From: Methyloversatilis sp.
Lineage (GTDB): Bacteria; Pseudomonadota; Gammaproteobacteria; Burkholderiales; Rhodocyclaceae
Reading direction: 5' to 3'
Assembly: GCA_017984755.1 (NCBI GenBank)
Contig: JAGNYW010000007.1
Coordinates: 61,121 to 125,120, forward strand
DNA length: 64,000 nt
A program made the position numbers and the translations under genes. Of the stretch, positions 28,603 to 38,624 are shown piece by piece. Within the stretch, counting starts at the first letter, position 1. The number at the start of each line of letters is the position of its first letter. The notes below the pieces were generated by a model. The model had not been told where the DNA came from. It worked only from the letters and a program-made list of their open reading frames with translations, and searched no databases.

Positions 28603-28925
28603 CGTGTTTCTCCGTGGTTGTCGAGCGGGCCCTGGACGCGACCCTGGAATCCGAATACGCGGCGGTCGCCCGCCAGCGCGACGAGCTGCACCGTGCGCAT
28701 CTGGCCGGGTTCGAAACGCACCGCCGTGCCGGCCGCGATGTCGAGCCGGTGACCGCGCGCAGCGGCACGGTCGAAATCGAGTGCGTCGTTCGTTTCGGCG
28801 AAGTGGTAATGCGAGCCGACCTGCACCGGGCGGTCGCCGGTGTTGCGCACGTCCAGCGTCAGGGTCGGGCGGTTGGCGTTGAGTTCGATGTCGCCGTCGG
28901 CGACCTGCATCTGTCCGGGAATCAT
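28599..28925 (-). CDS. ureB: Urease beta subunit
   Basis: A 108-residue structural subunit of the (alpha-beta-gamma)3 urease. It has the family start [17 protein letters not shown], and [12 protein letters not shown] near the middle. A GAGAGG ribosome site precedes the ATG. It is separated from ureA by about 200 bases, which is unusual for this operon, and overlaps the small membrane gene downstream by four bases. Confidence 0.97.
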   Translation of the reverse strand: MIPGQMQVADGDIELNANRPTLTLDVRNTGDRPVQVGSHYHFAETNDALDFDRAAARGHRLDIAAGTAVRFEPGQMRTVQLVALAGDRRVFGFQGRVQGPLDNHGETR

Positions 28926-29128
28926 GCTGTCCTCTCGTTGCGTGCCGTTCGGGTTCGGGTGCTGTCGTGATGGTGTGCCGGTGGCATCGCGGCGGTGTCC
29001 GGATCCCCGGTTCCGCCGGATCGCGCACCAGAACGGTCATCGCGCCCGCCTTTGGTGCCCGTGCCCGGCGCCCCGGCAGACCCCGGGGCTGCGCGTGCGC
29101 GCAGCAGGCCGGATGCTTCACCCGTCAT
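28922..29128 (-). CDS. Possible small ORF in the ureA-ureB gap (doubtful)
   Basis: A 68-codon frame starts ten bases after the ureA stop and ends in an ATGA overlap with ureB. GTGAGG, seven bases upstream, could act as a ribosome site. The product is Gly/Ala/Arg/Thr-rich with no predicted fold, and a PPAHHHDS stretch. Good spacing on both sides favours translation, while composition argues for a chance frame in GC-rich DNA. No function is suggested. Confidence 0.25.
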   Translation of the reverse strand: MTGEASGLLRARAAPGSAGAPGTGTKGGRDDRSGARSGGTGDPDTAAMPPAHHHDSTRTRTARNERTA

Positions 29129-29137
29129 GGCGCGGCC

Positions 29138-29440
<303 letters not shown>

Positions 29441-29482
29441 CTTTGTTCTTTTCGCATGCTGTCGGTTGCGTCAGGTGAGGCT

Positions 29483-30352
29483 TCAGGTCGCCCAGATCCG
29501 TGGTGCCTGTGCCGCGAGTCCGGTCATCGTCGGGCGGACCAGCGACCAGATATGCATGAACCATGCCCGGGCGGCCTGCGTGCAGGTGCCGCGGTAACGG
29601 GCGACCAGCAGTGCCGGCAGTCGCGTGACGCCGACGTCACCCGACATGCAGGGTGCGGCACGACAGTCGGCGAGCAGTGTGTCGTCGGCATCGAAGCCGG
29701 CGCACAGCAGGGTGCCGAACACCGGTGCGCCGGCCAGCCCGGCCTGCGAATGCAGCAGCGGCGAATTGCCGGCGATGCGCGCCTGTTCCAGCCACAGCGT
29801 GCGGCCTGCCTGCGTGATGCGGGTGTCGAGGTGCAGCGCACCGCGCGTGAAACGCTCGCCGCTCGCAGTGCGGCCGAGGCAGTAGAGGTCCATGCCGATG
29901 AAGCGCGCGCCGGTTTCCAGTTCGACCAGGCTGGCCACGTGTGCCAGCGCACCGTCGAACACGATGCTTTCCTGCGGCAGCCATTCGATCGTGGCGTCGG
30001 CGGCGACCTGCAGCGCCAGCGTCGAGCCGGCGTCCCGGCCGGCGGCAGCGCTCCTGCTGCCGTACCACTTGCCGGCCCCCGGCGTGGTGATCAGTGCATG
30101 CGCGCCGGATGCAGCCGAAATGTCCATGCGCAGGTGATCGCCGCCGGCGATGCCGCCTGGCGGATGAAGCAGCAGCGTGTGGCATACGGCGTCGCCTTCC
30201 GGGTAGAGCGCCTTCTGCACGCGCAGCGGGCCGCTGTGCTCGCGCCGTGCCAGCACGGTACGTCCGCCCGCCGCGCGGTAACCGAGTGCAATGCTGGCCT
30301 GCCAGCCGGCGGCATCGAGCGCCGGCGCCGGGTGTCGTGTCGCTTTCGTCAT
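29483..30352 (-). CDS. ureD: Urease accessory protein UreD/UreH
   Basis: A 289-residue accessory protein, first gene of the urease locus. It binds apo-urease and forms the tunnel with UreF and UreG for nickel delivery. The family motif is LLHPPGGIAGGDHL, followed by TPGAGKWY and ESIVFDGA. The promoter must lie in the 116 bases upstream, shared divergently with the serine protease gene; no obvious sigma54 or NtrC-type site was found there. Confidence 0.95.
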   Translation of the reverse strand: MTKATRHPAPALDAAGWQASIALGYRAAGGRTVLARREHSGPLRVQKALYPEGDAVCHTLLLHPPGGIAGGDHLRMDISAASGAHALITTPGAGKWYGSRSAAAGRDAGSTLALQVAADATIEWLPQESIVFDGALAHVASLVELETGARFIGMDLYCLGRTASGERFTRGALHLDTRITQAGRTLWLEQARIAGNSPLLHSQAGLAGAPVFGTLLCAGFDADDTLLADCRAAPCMSGDVGVTRLPALLVARYRGTCTQAARAWFMHIWSLVRPTMTGLAAQAPRIWAT

Positions 30353-30468
30353 GGTGCGATGGTAATCCGTGGCGGCTGCGGAACCGATGCTGCGGTTGTC
30401 GACACCAAGTCAGGCGCGGTTCAGCACGACGTTCAATGCGACTTTAAACATTCCCGGCGGGAGCTCAC

Positions 30469-31320
30469 ATGCATCGATCCTGCAGGCCGTCCCCGCTCCG
30501 TACCTTGGTCGCGGCGCTGTCGATCACACTGAGTACGGCAGGTGTTGCCGACGATGGCTCGCTGTCGTCCGAAGCGCTCTACGAGCGGGTACCTCTGGCG
30601 GCACGCACGGTGTTCCAGCTGTATGCCAGCAGTCCGCGCGGCACTTCGACCGGATCGGCCGTGATGGTCGGCCCGGGCCTGCTCGCCACCAGTTGCCACG
30701 TGATGGGCGAAGCGACGCATGCGGTGGTGATCCAGACCGGCGAAGCGATCCAGGTCGATCTGGTGGCCGCCGACTGGCGGCGCGACCTGTGCATCCTGAA
30801 GTCGGACCAGATCGGCACGCGCGCAGCGCCGCTGATGCCGGCCAGTCAGGTGAACAAGCGTGATGTCGTGTTCAGTCTGGGTTTCACGGCAGGGCGCTTC
30901 GCCTACGACGTCGGTGAGGTGAAGCAGCTCTACGCGATGGGTGGCAGCCGCGTGCTGCGCGGCAGCGCGGCGTTCGCAGCCGGTGCGTCGGGCGGCGGGC
31001 TGTTCGACCGCGAAGGTCGCCTGGTCGGCATCCTCACCTTCTACAAGCTGTCCGGCGACAAGAGCATGTTCTTCGCCATACCGGCCGACTGGGTGCCGCA
31101 GGTGCTGGCCGGCGGCATTCAGCCGCGCGCTGAGGGGCAGACGCCTTTCTGGGCCGAAACCGGTGCGACGCTCGAGCCCTTCCTGCAGGCGGTGCAGTTC
31201 GAGCACGAAGGGCGCTGGGATGCCCTTGCGCAGTATTGCCGCCTGTGGCTGATCGATCAGCCCGATTCAGTCGAGGCGCGCGAGGCGCTCGAGCAGGCGC
31301 TGTCGCGCCGCGGCGGTTGA
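30469..31320 (+). CDS. Secreted trypsin-like serine protease
   Basis: A 283-residue protein with a signal peptide (hydrophobic to about residue 27, cut near TAGVADD). A chymotrypsin-fold domain follows, with His77 (SCHVMG), Asp106 (RRDLCIL) and Ser174 (GASGGGLF), so the catalytic triad is complete. The C-terminal 70 residues are helical and resemble a single TPR-like hairpin rather than a PDZ domain. That makes it a Deg-like but PDZ-less enzyme, probably periplasmic. A GGGAG site precedes the ATG. The substrate is unknown. Confidence 0.82.
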   Translation: MHRSCRPSPLRTLVAALSITLSTAGVADDGSLSSEALYERVPLAARTVFQLYASSPRGTSTGSAVMVGPGLLATSCHVMGEATHAVVIQTGEAIQVDLVAADWRRDLCILKSDQIGTRAAPLMPASQVNKRDVVFSLGFTAGRFAYDVGEVKQLYAMGGSRVLRGSAAFAAGASGGGLFDREGRLVGILTFYKLSGDKSMFFAIPADWVPQVLAGGIQPRAEGQTPFWAETGATLEPFLQAVQFEHEGRWDALAQYCRLWLIDQPDSVEAREALEQALSRRGG

Positions 31321-31365
31321 ATTGTTCGATACCATGAGCGCATAACTTATCCGACCGGTTTCGCG

Positions 31366-31770
31366 ATGGCCCCGAAAATCCTGCTTGCCCTGGCCGCATT
31401 GGCTGTCATGACGGCTGCCCATGCCGAACGTCCGGCGATCGGCGGCACCGTGACCTTGTCCTTCGATTCCATCGACGGAGTCCTCGCACCGAAGGTGCCG
31501 CTTTTCCCGCAGCCGGAGACCGGCACCGAAACCATGCAGGAACGCCACCAGCTCACCCGGTCGATCGCGCAGCTGCGAACGTCCATCTGCGCCTACGACA
31601 GGGCGCAGCTCCGGGAGTTGCGCAGCAGGAAGGGCGGCAAGGAGAGCTTCACGGTACTCGCTTATCGCGAGACCCAATGGCCGCGCGAGCGGGGCGGTAC
31701 GCTCAAGCGGTGGATGCAGGTACGGAGCGTCGACCGCCCCGCGTGCGAAGGCTGGATTAATCTGGGATAG
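31366..31770 (+). CDS. Exported conserved hypothetical protein
   Basis: A 134-residue protein with a clear Sec signal peptide (MAPKILLALAALAVMTAAHA, cut after AHA). The short mature domain has two cysteines (SICAYD and PACEGW). It lies 45 bases after the protease gene on the same strand, so the two may be co-transcribed. No family was recognised; a periplasmic location and a disulfide are inferences. Confidence 0.65.
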   Translation: MAPKILLALAALAVMTAAHAERPAIGGTVTLSFDSIDGVLAPKVPLFPQPETGTETMQERHQLTRSIAQLRTSICAYDRAQLRELRSRKGGKESFTVLAYRETQWPRERGGTLKRWMQVRSVDRPACEGWINLG

Positions 31771-31843
31771 ATGCAGACAGGCACAGATCGGCGCAGCGCC
31801 ACGAGCACGCCCGATCCGCTTCGAATCCCGAACCGCGGATCGG

Positions 31844-32953
31844 TCAGGCGGAGATCCCGAATTTCTGCTGGATGGCGCGTACCTCGTCCGCGGCGCCGTC
31901 GAGGATCGCAACGCAGTGCAGGTCCAGCTTGCCGGCTTCGGCCATGGCGTCTTCGTTGCTCCATGGCTTCTTGTAGGGGCGTTCGGACGTGAGGGCGTCG
32001 AAAATGTCGGCGATGGTCACGATGCGGGCTTCCAGCGGGATGGCCTCGCCGACCAGTCCGCGCGGATAGCCGCTGCCGTCCATCCACTCGTGGTGGCAAT
32101 GCACGATGTTTCTCAGCACCGAAACATAGAGCGTGCCGGCCATTTCGGTGTCGTTCATCACCGCATCGACCAGTTCGACGCCGAGATTCACGTGGCCCTG
32201 CATGATCGCGCGCTCCTCGTCGGTCAGCCGGCCCGGCTTGAGCAGGATGCTGTCGGCGATGCCGATCTTGCCGATGTCGTGCAGCGGCGCGAACAGATAG
32301 ACGTGTTCGACGAATTCGTCGTTGCAGCCGGCTTGCGCTGCGACACCCCGGGCGATGAGCCGGCTGTAGCTCGACATGCGGTCGAGGTGCTGCCCGGTTT
32401 CGATGTCGCGCAGGTGCGCCAGGCCGCGCGCCACCTTGACCATGCCTTCGACCGCGTGTGAGAGGTTGATCACGTTGAGCACCGACATTCGGCACAGCTG
32501 CACGTAGATCTGCAGTTCGTCCGGCAGCGTGCCGCCGAAGGCGTCGATTTCGCGCGAATCGAAGAACATGAAGCCGAGCAGCGTGCCCGACTGGAACAGC
32601 GGCACGGTGAAACTGCTGACATAGCCGTGCGACAACAGCCAGTGCGTGTGGTCGACATGCGGCTTCGGCAGCCTGGACATATCGTTGATGACGCGCGACG
32701 CGCGGTTGTTCGCCAGTTCGGCCAGCGAAGGCACGGATTCGAGCGTTCGCTCGTAACGCGACAGCGGGTCGCTCACATCGCTGCTGTTTACATAGGTCTT
32801 GAGCACGCCATGCCGGCTGTCGTACAGCGCGATGGCGATGCGGTGCACTGCCGGATAGTGATGGCGCACCTGTTCGTGCAGCCACGCCATCTGCTCGGTC
32901 AGCGATGTGCCAGCCCTGGTGTTCAGTGTTTCAAAGGAAATCGGGAGGGTCAT
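31844..32953 (-). CDS. GAF-like/HD-GYP cyclic-di-GMP phosphodiesterase
   Basis: A 369-residue cytoplasmic protein. Residues about 15-165 resemble a GAF sensor (IALYDSRHGVLKTYV, then SSFTVPLFQSGTLLGFMFF). The rest is an HD-GYP domain with HDIGKIGI (His225, Asp226) and HHEWMDGSGYP at 287-297, so metal ligands and the GYP triplet are intact. Such enzymes hydrolyse c-di-GMP to pGpG or GMP. The gene is convergent with the small exported protein. A diguanylate-cyclase-type gene is at the right edge of the window. Confidence 0.93.
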   Translation of the reverse strand: MTLPISFETLNTRAGTSLTEQMAWLHEQVRHHYPAVHRIAIALYDSRHGVLKTYVNSSDVSDPLSRYERTLESVPSLAELANNRASRVINDMSRLPKPHVDHTHWLLSHGYVSSFTVPLFQSGTLLGFMFFDSREIDAFGGTLPDELQIYVQLCRMSVLNVINLSHAVEGMVKVARGLAHLRDIETGQHLDRMSSYSRLIARGVAAQAGCNDEFVEHVYLFAPLHDIGKIGIADSILLKPGRLTDEERAIMQGHVNLGVELVDAVMNDTEMAGTLYVSVLRNIVHCHHEWMDGSGYPRGLVGEAIPLEARIVTIADIFDALTSERPYKKPWSNEDAMAEAGKLDLHCVAILDGAADEVRAIQQKFGISA

Positions 32954-33094
32954 GGCGCGGGTTCTGGGCGTCTATGAAGAGTCTCTTCTGCCCCAAGGTT
33001 TTACGAATTTCGTGCCGCAGACTTGAGTGCCACCCATCGACTGCTTGCGCTTCGACACATTCCGGCACGTGCCGACCGTGGTTTCGCCGCCGTT

Positions 33095-33670
33095 TCAGAC
33101 GGGCTTGGTCAGATCTTCAGGGCGGTCGATATCGCGCAGGACGCCGGCGCTGTCGGCTTCGACGAGGTGCAGCGTGCCGTGCTTCAGCAGGTCGCGCGCG
33201 CCGGTGTCGCCGTGCAATGCACCCAGCGCTTCGCCCCAGTGCGCACCGAAACCGACCGGATGGCCGCGCGTGCCGAGGTGTGCTGCAGCAACCATGCGTT
33301 GCGGGACATCGATGGCGTGTGCCACCGCGAGTACGGCAGCAGGTGGCAGCCAGGGCATGTCGGCCAGCGCGATCACCCAGCCGTCCGCCCCTGCGGTGTC
33401 GCGCACGGCATGCGCCAGCGCATTGCCCATGCCTGACTCGGCTTCACTGCTTTCCAGGATGCGGCAGCCGGCGTCTGCCAGCTGTGCGGCAAGCGCGGTC
33501 TGGCCGGGACGGATCACCGCCAGACTGCCCGGCAGCGCGCTGCACAGGTTGCGGGCGCTGTGCCAGGCGACACTGTGACCGTCGCCGAGCGGCGCGAGCA
33601 GCTTGCTGGTCCGGCCGCTCGGGTCGAATCTCCGACCGAAGCCGGCGGCCAGCAGAATGCCCTGGATCAT
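33095..33670 (-). CDS. MocA-like molybdenum cofactor nucleotidyltransferase
   Basis: A 191-residue NTP-transferase-fold protein. The N-terminal signature is MIQGILLAAGFGRRF with a basic loop, then KLLAPLGDG, and the metal-binding WVIALADMPW is further on. Family members attach CMP or GMP to molybdopterin. The location downstream of xdhC and the iorAB genes favours MCD (CMP) cofactor synthesis for the adjacent hydroxylase. The ATG at 33670 puts the motif at the N-terminus; the longer frame upstream is a GC-rich extension. Confidence 0.85.
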   Translation of the reverse strand: MIQGILLAAGFGRRFDPSGRTSKLLAPLGDGHSVAWHSARNLCSALPGSLAVIRPGQTALAAQLADAGCRILESSEAESGMGNALAHAVRDTAGADGWVIALADMPWLPPAAVLAVAHAIDVPQRMVAAAHLGTRGHPVGFGAHWGEALGALHGDTGARDLLKHGTLHLVEADSAGVLRDIDRPEDLTKPV

Positions 33671-33800
33671 CGGTCGTTCCGCTTCCAACGGGTGCGCCCA
33701 GGTGCCGCCGGTACATCGGCCAGCCAGGCGCGTGACGGAGGGGAGAGCGTCGCGACGGGCGGCCGGATACCGGGCCTGCGCGCGCCCATCGGAGCGGAAC

Positions 33801-34829
33801 TCAGTAACGACCCGCCGCACACGACGACAACGTGTCCGCGGCGATGTCGAGTGCGGACTTGGCGTCCCGCACATTCAGCAGGGTGTCGGCCGCCGCACCA
33901 TTCTTCATTGCCACCAGTTCGGCCGCGATCGACACCGCGATTTCGGCCGGCGTGCGACTGCCGATGTAGAGACCGGCCGGGCCGTGCAGGCGTTCGATCT
34001 GCGCGTCGTTCACATCGAAATCGCGCAGCCGTTCGCGCCGTGCGTCGTTGTTGTGGCGCGAACCGAGCGCCGCGACATAGAAGGCGGGCGTCTTCAGCGC
34101 CTCCATCAGTGCGAGATCATCCAGCTTCGGATCGTGCGTCAGCGCGATGACAGCCATGCGGGCATCCGGCTGCATGGCGATCACCAGATCGTCCGGCATG
34201 TCGCGCGACAACGTGCTGCCGGGCACGGCCCACTCGTCGCTGTATTCCTCACGCGGATCGCACACGGTGACCGCGAAATCGAGCGACTGCGCGATGCGCG
34301 CCAGACTGGCCGACAGCTGGCCGGCGCCGATCAGTAATAGCCGGTAACGCGGGCCGAACACGCTGATCAGCGTCTGGCCGTCGAAATGCAGCGCCTGGTC
34401 GGCGTGACCGGCGTGCAGCGTGGCGCGACCGCTGGCCAGATCGAGCCGGCGCGTCAGCAGATCGCCGCGTCCCAGTCGGGTCAGCAGTTCGTCGAGCGCT
34501 GCGGCGTCGGTCAGCGGTTCCAGCACCAGCTGCAGCGTGCCACCGCACGGCAGACCGAAGCGGCGCGCCTCGTCGGCGCTGACGCCATAGCTCACGACGT
34601 GCGCCGCGGTCGGCAGACCGTCACGCCGCAGCCGGAAGATGAGATCGTCCTCGATGCAGCCGCCGGACACCGAACCCACGGCATGGCCGTCGTCGCGCAG
34701 TGCCAGCAGTGCGCCGGGCGGGCGCGGCGACGAACCCCAGGTGCGCACCACGGTGGCCAGCATGACGCGGTGACCGGCACGCAGCCAGTCGCGCGCGCGG
34801 GTCAGAACTTCGAGATCGAGACTGTCCAT
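33801..34829 (-). CDS. xdhC: XdhC-family molybdenum cofactor insertion protein
   Basis: A 342-residue protein with an N-terminal XdhC/CoxI domain ([15 protein letters not shown] and [11 protein letters not shown]) and a C-terminal Rossmann-like domain ([18 protein letters not shown]) ending in [17 protein letters not shown]. XdhC proteins bind sulfurated Mo cofactor and hand it to xanthine-oxidase-type enzymes. Position directly after iorB indicates that enzyme as the client. Confidence 0.9.
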   Translation of the reverse strand: MDSLDLEVLTRARDWLRAGHRVMLATVVRTWGSSPRPPGALLALRDDGHAVGSVSGGCIEDDLIFRLRRDGLPTAAHVVSYGVSADEARRFGLPCGGTLQLVLEPLTDAAALDELLTRLGRGDLLTRRLDLASGRATLHAGHADQALHFDGQTLISVFGPRYRLLLIGAGQLSASLARIAQSLDFAVTVCDPREEYSDEWAVPGSTLSRDMPDDLVIAMQPDARMAVIALTHDPKLDDLALMEALKTPAFYVAALGSRHNNDARRERLRDFDVNDAQIERLHGPAGLYIGSRTPAEIAVSIAAELVAMKNGAAADTLLNVRDAKSALDIAADTLSSCAAGRY

Positions 34830-34885
34830 GGCTTATCCGGACCTTTCCTGTCGGGGGTGAGCGCAGCGATGCCCAACATGCCCGA

Positions 34886-37102
34886 CTATGCCGTCTGCAA
34901 CTGCTCACCGATCGGCAGCGTGCGGATGCGCTTGCCGGTGGCGGCGTGCAGTGCATTCACCAGCGCCGGTGCCAGCGGCGGCACACCGGGCTCGCCGACG
35001 CCGGTGGGCTTGGCGGCCGACTTCACGATGTGCACCTCGACCTTCGGCATTTCGTTGATGCGCAGCACCGGGTAGTCGTTGAAGTTCGACTGTTCGACCA
35101 CGCCGTCCTTCAGCGTGATCGAGCCGGTCAGTGCGGCCGCCAGCGCGTAGCCGATGCCACCTTCCATCTGCGCCGCGATCACGTCCGGATTGACCGCGAT
35201 GCCGCAATCGACCGCGCACACCACGCGGTCGACCTTGAACGTGCCGTCCTTCTGCACCGTCACCTCGACCACCTGGGCGACGAAGCTGGCGAACGATTCA
35301 TGCACGGCCACGCCGCGGCCGCGCTTCGCGCCGTCCTTCGCGGGTGCCAGCGGCTTGTCCCAGCCGGCCTTGTCGGCGGCGAGCTTCAGCACGCCGCCGT
35401 GGCGCGGATGCTTTTCGAGCAGCGCCATGCGGTAAGCCACCGGATCCTTGCCGGCGGCGCCGGCCAGTTCGTCGATGAACACTTCGGTCGCGAAACCGGT
35501 GTGGGTCGAACCGACCGAACGCCACCACTGCACCGGCACCTTCACTTCGCCATTGGTGGTGTGCAGGTCGACATTCAGGTTGGGAATGGCGTAGGGCAGC
35601 GTGGACGCGCCCTCGACCGACAGCATGTCGATGCCTTCCTTGACCAGCATGCCTTCGAACGGCGAACCGGCGGCGATCGACTGGCCGACGATGCGCTGCT
35701 GCCAGGCGACCGGCATGCCTTTCGCGTCGAGCGCGGCGCGCACCCGGTGCAGGTAGATCGGCCGGTAGTAGCCGCCGCGCGTGTCGTCCTCGCGTGTCCA
35801 CACCAGCTTGACCGGTGCCCGGCCCTTGATGGCCTGCACGATCTGCGCGGTTTCCAGCAGGTAGTCAGACTGCGGATTGGCGCGTCGGCCGAAACTGCCA
35901 CCGGCATACACCATGTTGAGTTTCACCTGCTCGAGCTTCAGGCCGAACATCTTGGCCAGCGCGAACTGGTCGCCGGTGTGCAGCTGTTCGCCGTTCCACA
36001 CCTCGCAGCCGGAGGCGTCGAGCTTCATGACGCAGTTCAGCGGCTCCATCGATGCATGGGCAAGGAAGGGGAAGGCGAATTCCGCCTCGATCACCTTGCC
36101 CGCGGCGCCCAGCGCCACTTCGGCGTCGCCGTCCTTGCGCGCGGCCAGACCCGGCGTCTGCGCCAGTTCGCGGTAGCGGGCGACGATGGCGTCGCTGCTG
36201 CCGCGGTAGGCGGCGGATTCGTCCCACGCTATCTTCAGTGCGTCGCGGCCCTTCTTCGCGCTCCAGAAATCCTTCGCCAGCACGGCCACGCCATTCGGAA
36301 TCACGACCACGTCGGTCACGCCGGCGGTGGCACGCGCCGCCTGGTCGTCGAGCGACGCAACCTTGCCGCCGAAGCGCGGCGGGTGGGCGACCACGGCGGT
36401 CAGCATGCCGGGCAGCTTGACGTCCTGCGTGAATATGGCGCGGCCGGTGGTCTTGGATACGCTGTCGACGCGCGGTGCCGAGCGACCGATCAGCGTGAAG
36501 TCCTTCGCGTCCTTCAGCTTGACCTCGGCCGGCACCGCCTGCCGGCCGGCCGCTTCCGCCAGTTCGCCGAAGCCGGTCTTCCTGCCGCTGGCCGCGTGCG
36601 ACACAACGCCCGCCTTCACGCTGATCTGGCTGGCCGGCACCTGCCACTGCTCGGCGGCCGCCGCCACCAGCATGGCGCGCGCGGTGGCGCCGGCGCGGCG
36701 CATCTGTTCGAACGAATTGGCGATTGCGGTGCTGCCGCCGGTGCCCTGTGCCGGACCCCAGAACAGATTGTTGTAGCGCTTGGCATCGGCCGGCGCGCCT
36801 TCGACCTTCACCTTCGACCAGTCGGCGTCCAGTTCCTCGGCCACCAGCGTGGCCAGCCCGGTATAGACGCCCTGACCCATTTCGAGGTGCTTGGACACGA
36901 TGGTCACCGCGCCGTCGGTACCGATGCGGATGAAGGCACTGGGCGAAAACTCGCCGTCGGCCATCGTGCTGCCCGCCAGACCGGGGCCCGCGGCAGGCGT
37001 GTCGGCCATGACCGGCGTGACGATGGCCAGCGCCAGACCGGCGCCGCCCTTCAGAAAGCCGCGACGGGTCGTCTGGAATGCATTCTCGATCCTGAAATTC
37101 AT
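34886..37102 (-). CDS. iorB: Molybdopterin-binding large subunit of an IorB-type aldehyde/isoquinoline oxidoreductase
   Basis: A 738-residue molybdenum hydroxylase subunit. A twin-arginine signal ([16 protein letters not shown] at 11-26) implies folding in the cytoplasm and export. The large-subunit motifs [11 protein letters not shown] and ASMEPLNC are present, and [13 protein letters not shown] near the end carries the conserved Glu base. The fused architecture matches isoquinoline 1-oxidoreductase beta-like enzymes without an FAD subunit. ATG 37102 is chosen because it positions the Tat motif correctly. The substrate is unknown. Confidence 0.9.
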   Translation of the reverse strand: MNFRIENAFQTTRRGFLKGGAGLALAIVTPVMADTPAAGPGLAGSTMADGEFSPSAFIRIGTDGAVTIVSKHLEMGQGVYTGLATLVAEELDADWSKVKVEGAPADAKRYNNLFWGPAQGTGGSTAIANSFEQMRRAGATARAMLVAAAAEQWQVPASQISVKAGVVSHAASGRKTGFGELAEAAGRQAVPAEVKLKDAKDFTLIGRSAPRVDSVSKTTGRAIFTQDVKLPGMLTAVVAHPPRFGGKVASLDDQAARATAGVTDVVVIPNGVAVLAKDFWSAKKGRDALKIAWDESAAYRGSSDAIVARYRELAQTPGLAARKDGDAEVALGAAGKVIEAEFAFPFLAHASMEPLNCVMKLDASGCEVWNGEQLHTGDQFALAKMFGLKLEQVKLNMVYAGGSFGRRANPQSDYLLETAQIVQAIKGRAPVKLVWTREDDTRGGYYRPIYLHRVRAALDAKGMPVAWQQRIVGQSIAAGSPFEGMLVKEGIDMLSVEGASTLPYAIPNLNVDLHTTNGEVKVPVQWWRSVGSTHTGFATEVFIDELAGAAGKDPVAYRMALLEKHPRHGGVLKLAADKAGWDKPLAPAKDGAKRGRGVAVHESFASFVAQVVEVTVQKDGTFKVDRVVCAVDCGIAVNPDVIAAQMEGGIGYALAAALTGSITLKDGVVEQSNFNDYPVLRINEMPKVEVHIVKSAAKPTGVGEPGVPPLAPALVNALHAATGKRIRTLPIGEQLQTA

Positions 37103-37112
37103 GGTGCGCTCC

Positions 37113-37571
37113 TCAAGCCAGTGTTCTGGCGGCTTCGTGGATGGCCGCACGGACGCGGACATAGGTGGCGCAGCGGCACACGTTGCCGCTCATCGCGGCG
37201 TCGATGTCGGCGTCGCTCGGCTTCGGATTGGTCGCCAGCAACGCAGTGGCCGACATGATCTGGCCCGACTGGCAGTAGCCGCACTGCACCACGTCCAGCT
37301 TCTGCCAGGCGGCCTGCACGGCAGCGCCGACCTTCGCTTCGCCGACCGCTTCGATGGTGGTGATCTTCTTGCCGGCCACGGCCGACAGCGGCGTCACGCA
37401 CGAGCGCACCGGCTGACCGTCGACATGCACGGTACAGGCACCGCACATCGCAATGCCGCAGCCGTACTTGGTGCCGGTCATGTCCAGCCCGTCGCGCAGT
37501 GCCCACAGCAGCGGGGTGTCGTCGGCCATGTCGACCGCAACGTCGCGGCCATTCAGGTTGATCTTTGCCAT
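37113..37571 (-). CDS. iorA: 2Fe-2S small subunit of IorA type
   Basis: A 152-residue protein with a plant-type 2Fe-2S cluster (Cys38, Cys43, Cys46, Cys58) and an alpha-helical 2Fe-2S cluster (Cys97, Cys100, Cys132, Cys134 in CGYC and VCRC). It shuttles electrons from the Mo site of the IorB partner. No FAD subunit is encoded nearby, as in other IorAB-type enzymes that donate to a cytochrome. It is first in the iorA-iorB-xdhC-MocA-like unit. It has no Tat signal of its own and would be exported in complex with IorB. Confidence 0.92.
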   Translation of the reverse strand: MAKINLNGRDVAVDMADDTPLLWALRDGLDMTGTKYGCGIAMCGACTVHVDGQPVRSCVTPLSAVAGKKITTIEAVGEAKVGAAVQAAWQKLDVVQCGYCQSGQIMSATALLATNPKPSDADIDAAMSGNVCRCATYVRVRAAIHEAARTLA

Positions 37572-37682
37572 GGAAATCCTCCGGAAGGGCGTGAGATGCG
37601 CGGCAGCCGCGCATCGGTGTGCAATGGACTGCACGGTATCCGCTTTGTTTTATTAGGTCGACTGGTTAATCTTGCAAGACCT
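37572..37682. promoter_or_regulatory. Divergent iorA/lysR control region
   Basis: 111 bases lie between the divergent iorA and LysR-type genes. Near the regulator start they contain AGGTC (37655-37659) and GACCT (37678-37682) as dyad arms, and the palindrome CTTGCAAG at 37671-37678. A LysR-family protein normally binds such a dyad between itself and its target. The regulator's ATG immediately follows the right arm without a visible ribosome site. Confidence 0.45.
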
Positions 37683-38603
37683 ATGAAGCCAGACTTAAAG
37701 ATCGATGCAGCGATGCTGCCCGCGCTGACCGCCTTCGAGTGCGTTGCGCGGCACACCAGTTTTTCGCGTGCGGCAGCCGAAATGGGCCTGTCCGCGTCGG
37801 CGCTTTCGCAGTCGGTCAGTGGTCTGGAACAGCGGCTGGGCGTGCGCCTGCTGACCCGCACCACGCGCCGCGTGGCGCTGACCGAAGAAGGCGAACGCTT
37901 CTACGATGGCGTGCGGGTCGGGCTGCAGGAGCTGGGCAGTGCGCTCGAAGCGCTGGCGCAGGCGCGCGGCCAGGCTACCGGCACCGTGCGCATCAACATG
38001 CCGCGCGTCGCCTACGGTCTGCTGATCGCGCCGCATCTGGCCGGCTTCGCCGTGCGCCACCCTGAGGTCGGGCTCGAATTCGCGCTCGACGATGGCCTTG
38101 CCGACATCGTTGCAGCGCGCTTCGACGCCGGCATGCGGCTGGGTGAAAGCATCGAAGCCGACATGGTGGCAGTGCGCATCGGCAACGCGCAGCGCATGAT
38201 CACCGTCGTTGCACCGGATTATCTGGTGCGCCGTCCGGCGCCGCGTGCGCCGGAGGATCTGGCAGCGCACGAATGCGTGCGCTATCGCTACCTGTCGAGC
38301 GGACGCACCGCGCGCTGGATGTTCCAGCGCGACGGCCGCACGCTCGAGGTGGAAGTGGGCGGACGTTTCATCATCAATGACTTCGAAGTCGAGATCGATC
38401 TGGTCAAGCGCGGTTTCGGTCTGGCACAGACCCTGGAATCGCTGGTGACCGACGAGCTGGCCGACGGCCGGCTGGTGCGTGTGCTGGAAGATTGTGCGAT
38501 GCCGCTGTCCGCCTTCCATCTGTATTTTCCTAGCCGGGCGCAGATGCCGGCCCGGCTGCGTGTCTTCATCGACCACTTCCAGGCGGCGAACGAACACGGC
38601 TGA
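37683..38603 (+). CDS. LysR-family transcriptional regulator
   Basis: A 306-residue regulator. The N-terminal winged helix-turn-helix covers about residues 12-70 (TAFECVARHTSFSRAAAEMG, then SASALSQSVSGLEQRLGVRL). A periplasmic-binding-like effector domain occupies about 95-300. It is divergent from iorA, so control of the hydroxylase cluster is the natural inference. It could start at 37683, or at the internal ATG about 30 bases later. Confidence 0.92.
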   Translation: MKPDLKIDAAMLPALTAFECVARHTSFSRAAAEMGLSASALSQSVSGLEQRLGVRLLTRTTRRVALTEEGERFYDGVRVGLQELGSALEALAQARGQATGTVRINMPRVAYGLLIAPHLAGFAVRHPEVGLEFALDDGLADIVAARFDAGMRLGESIEADMVAVRIGNAQRMITVVAPDYLVRRPAPRAPEDLAAHECVRYRYLSSGRTARWMFQRDGRTLEVEVGGRFIINDFEVEIDLVKRGFGLAQTLESLVTDELADGRLVRVLEDCAMPLSAFHLYFPSRAQMPARLRVFIDHFQAANEHG

Positions 38604-38624
38604 GCGCATCGCAGCGCCGTGCCG

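Noticed and set aside
30353-30468. NtrC/sigma54 promoter for ureD
   Set aside because: No TGGCAC-N5-TTGCA-like element could be found in the divergent gap.
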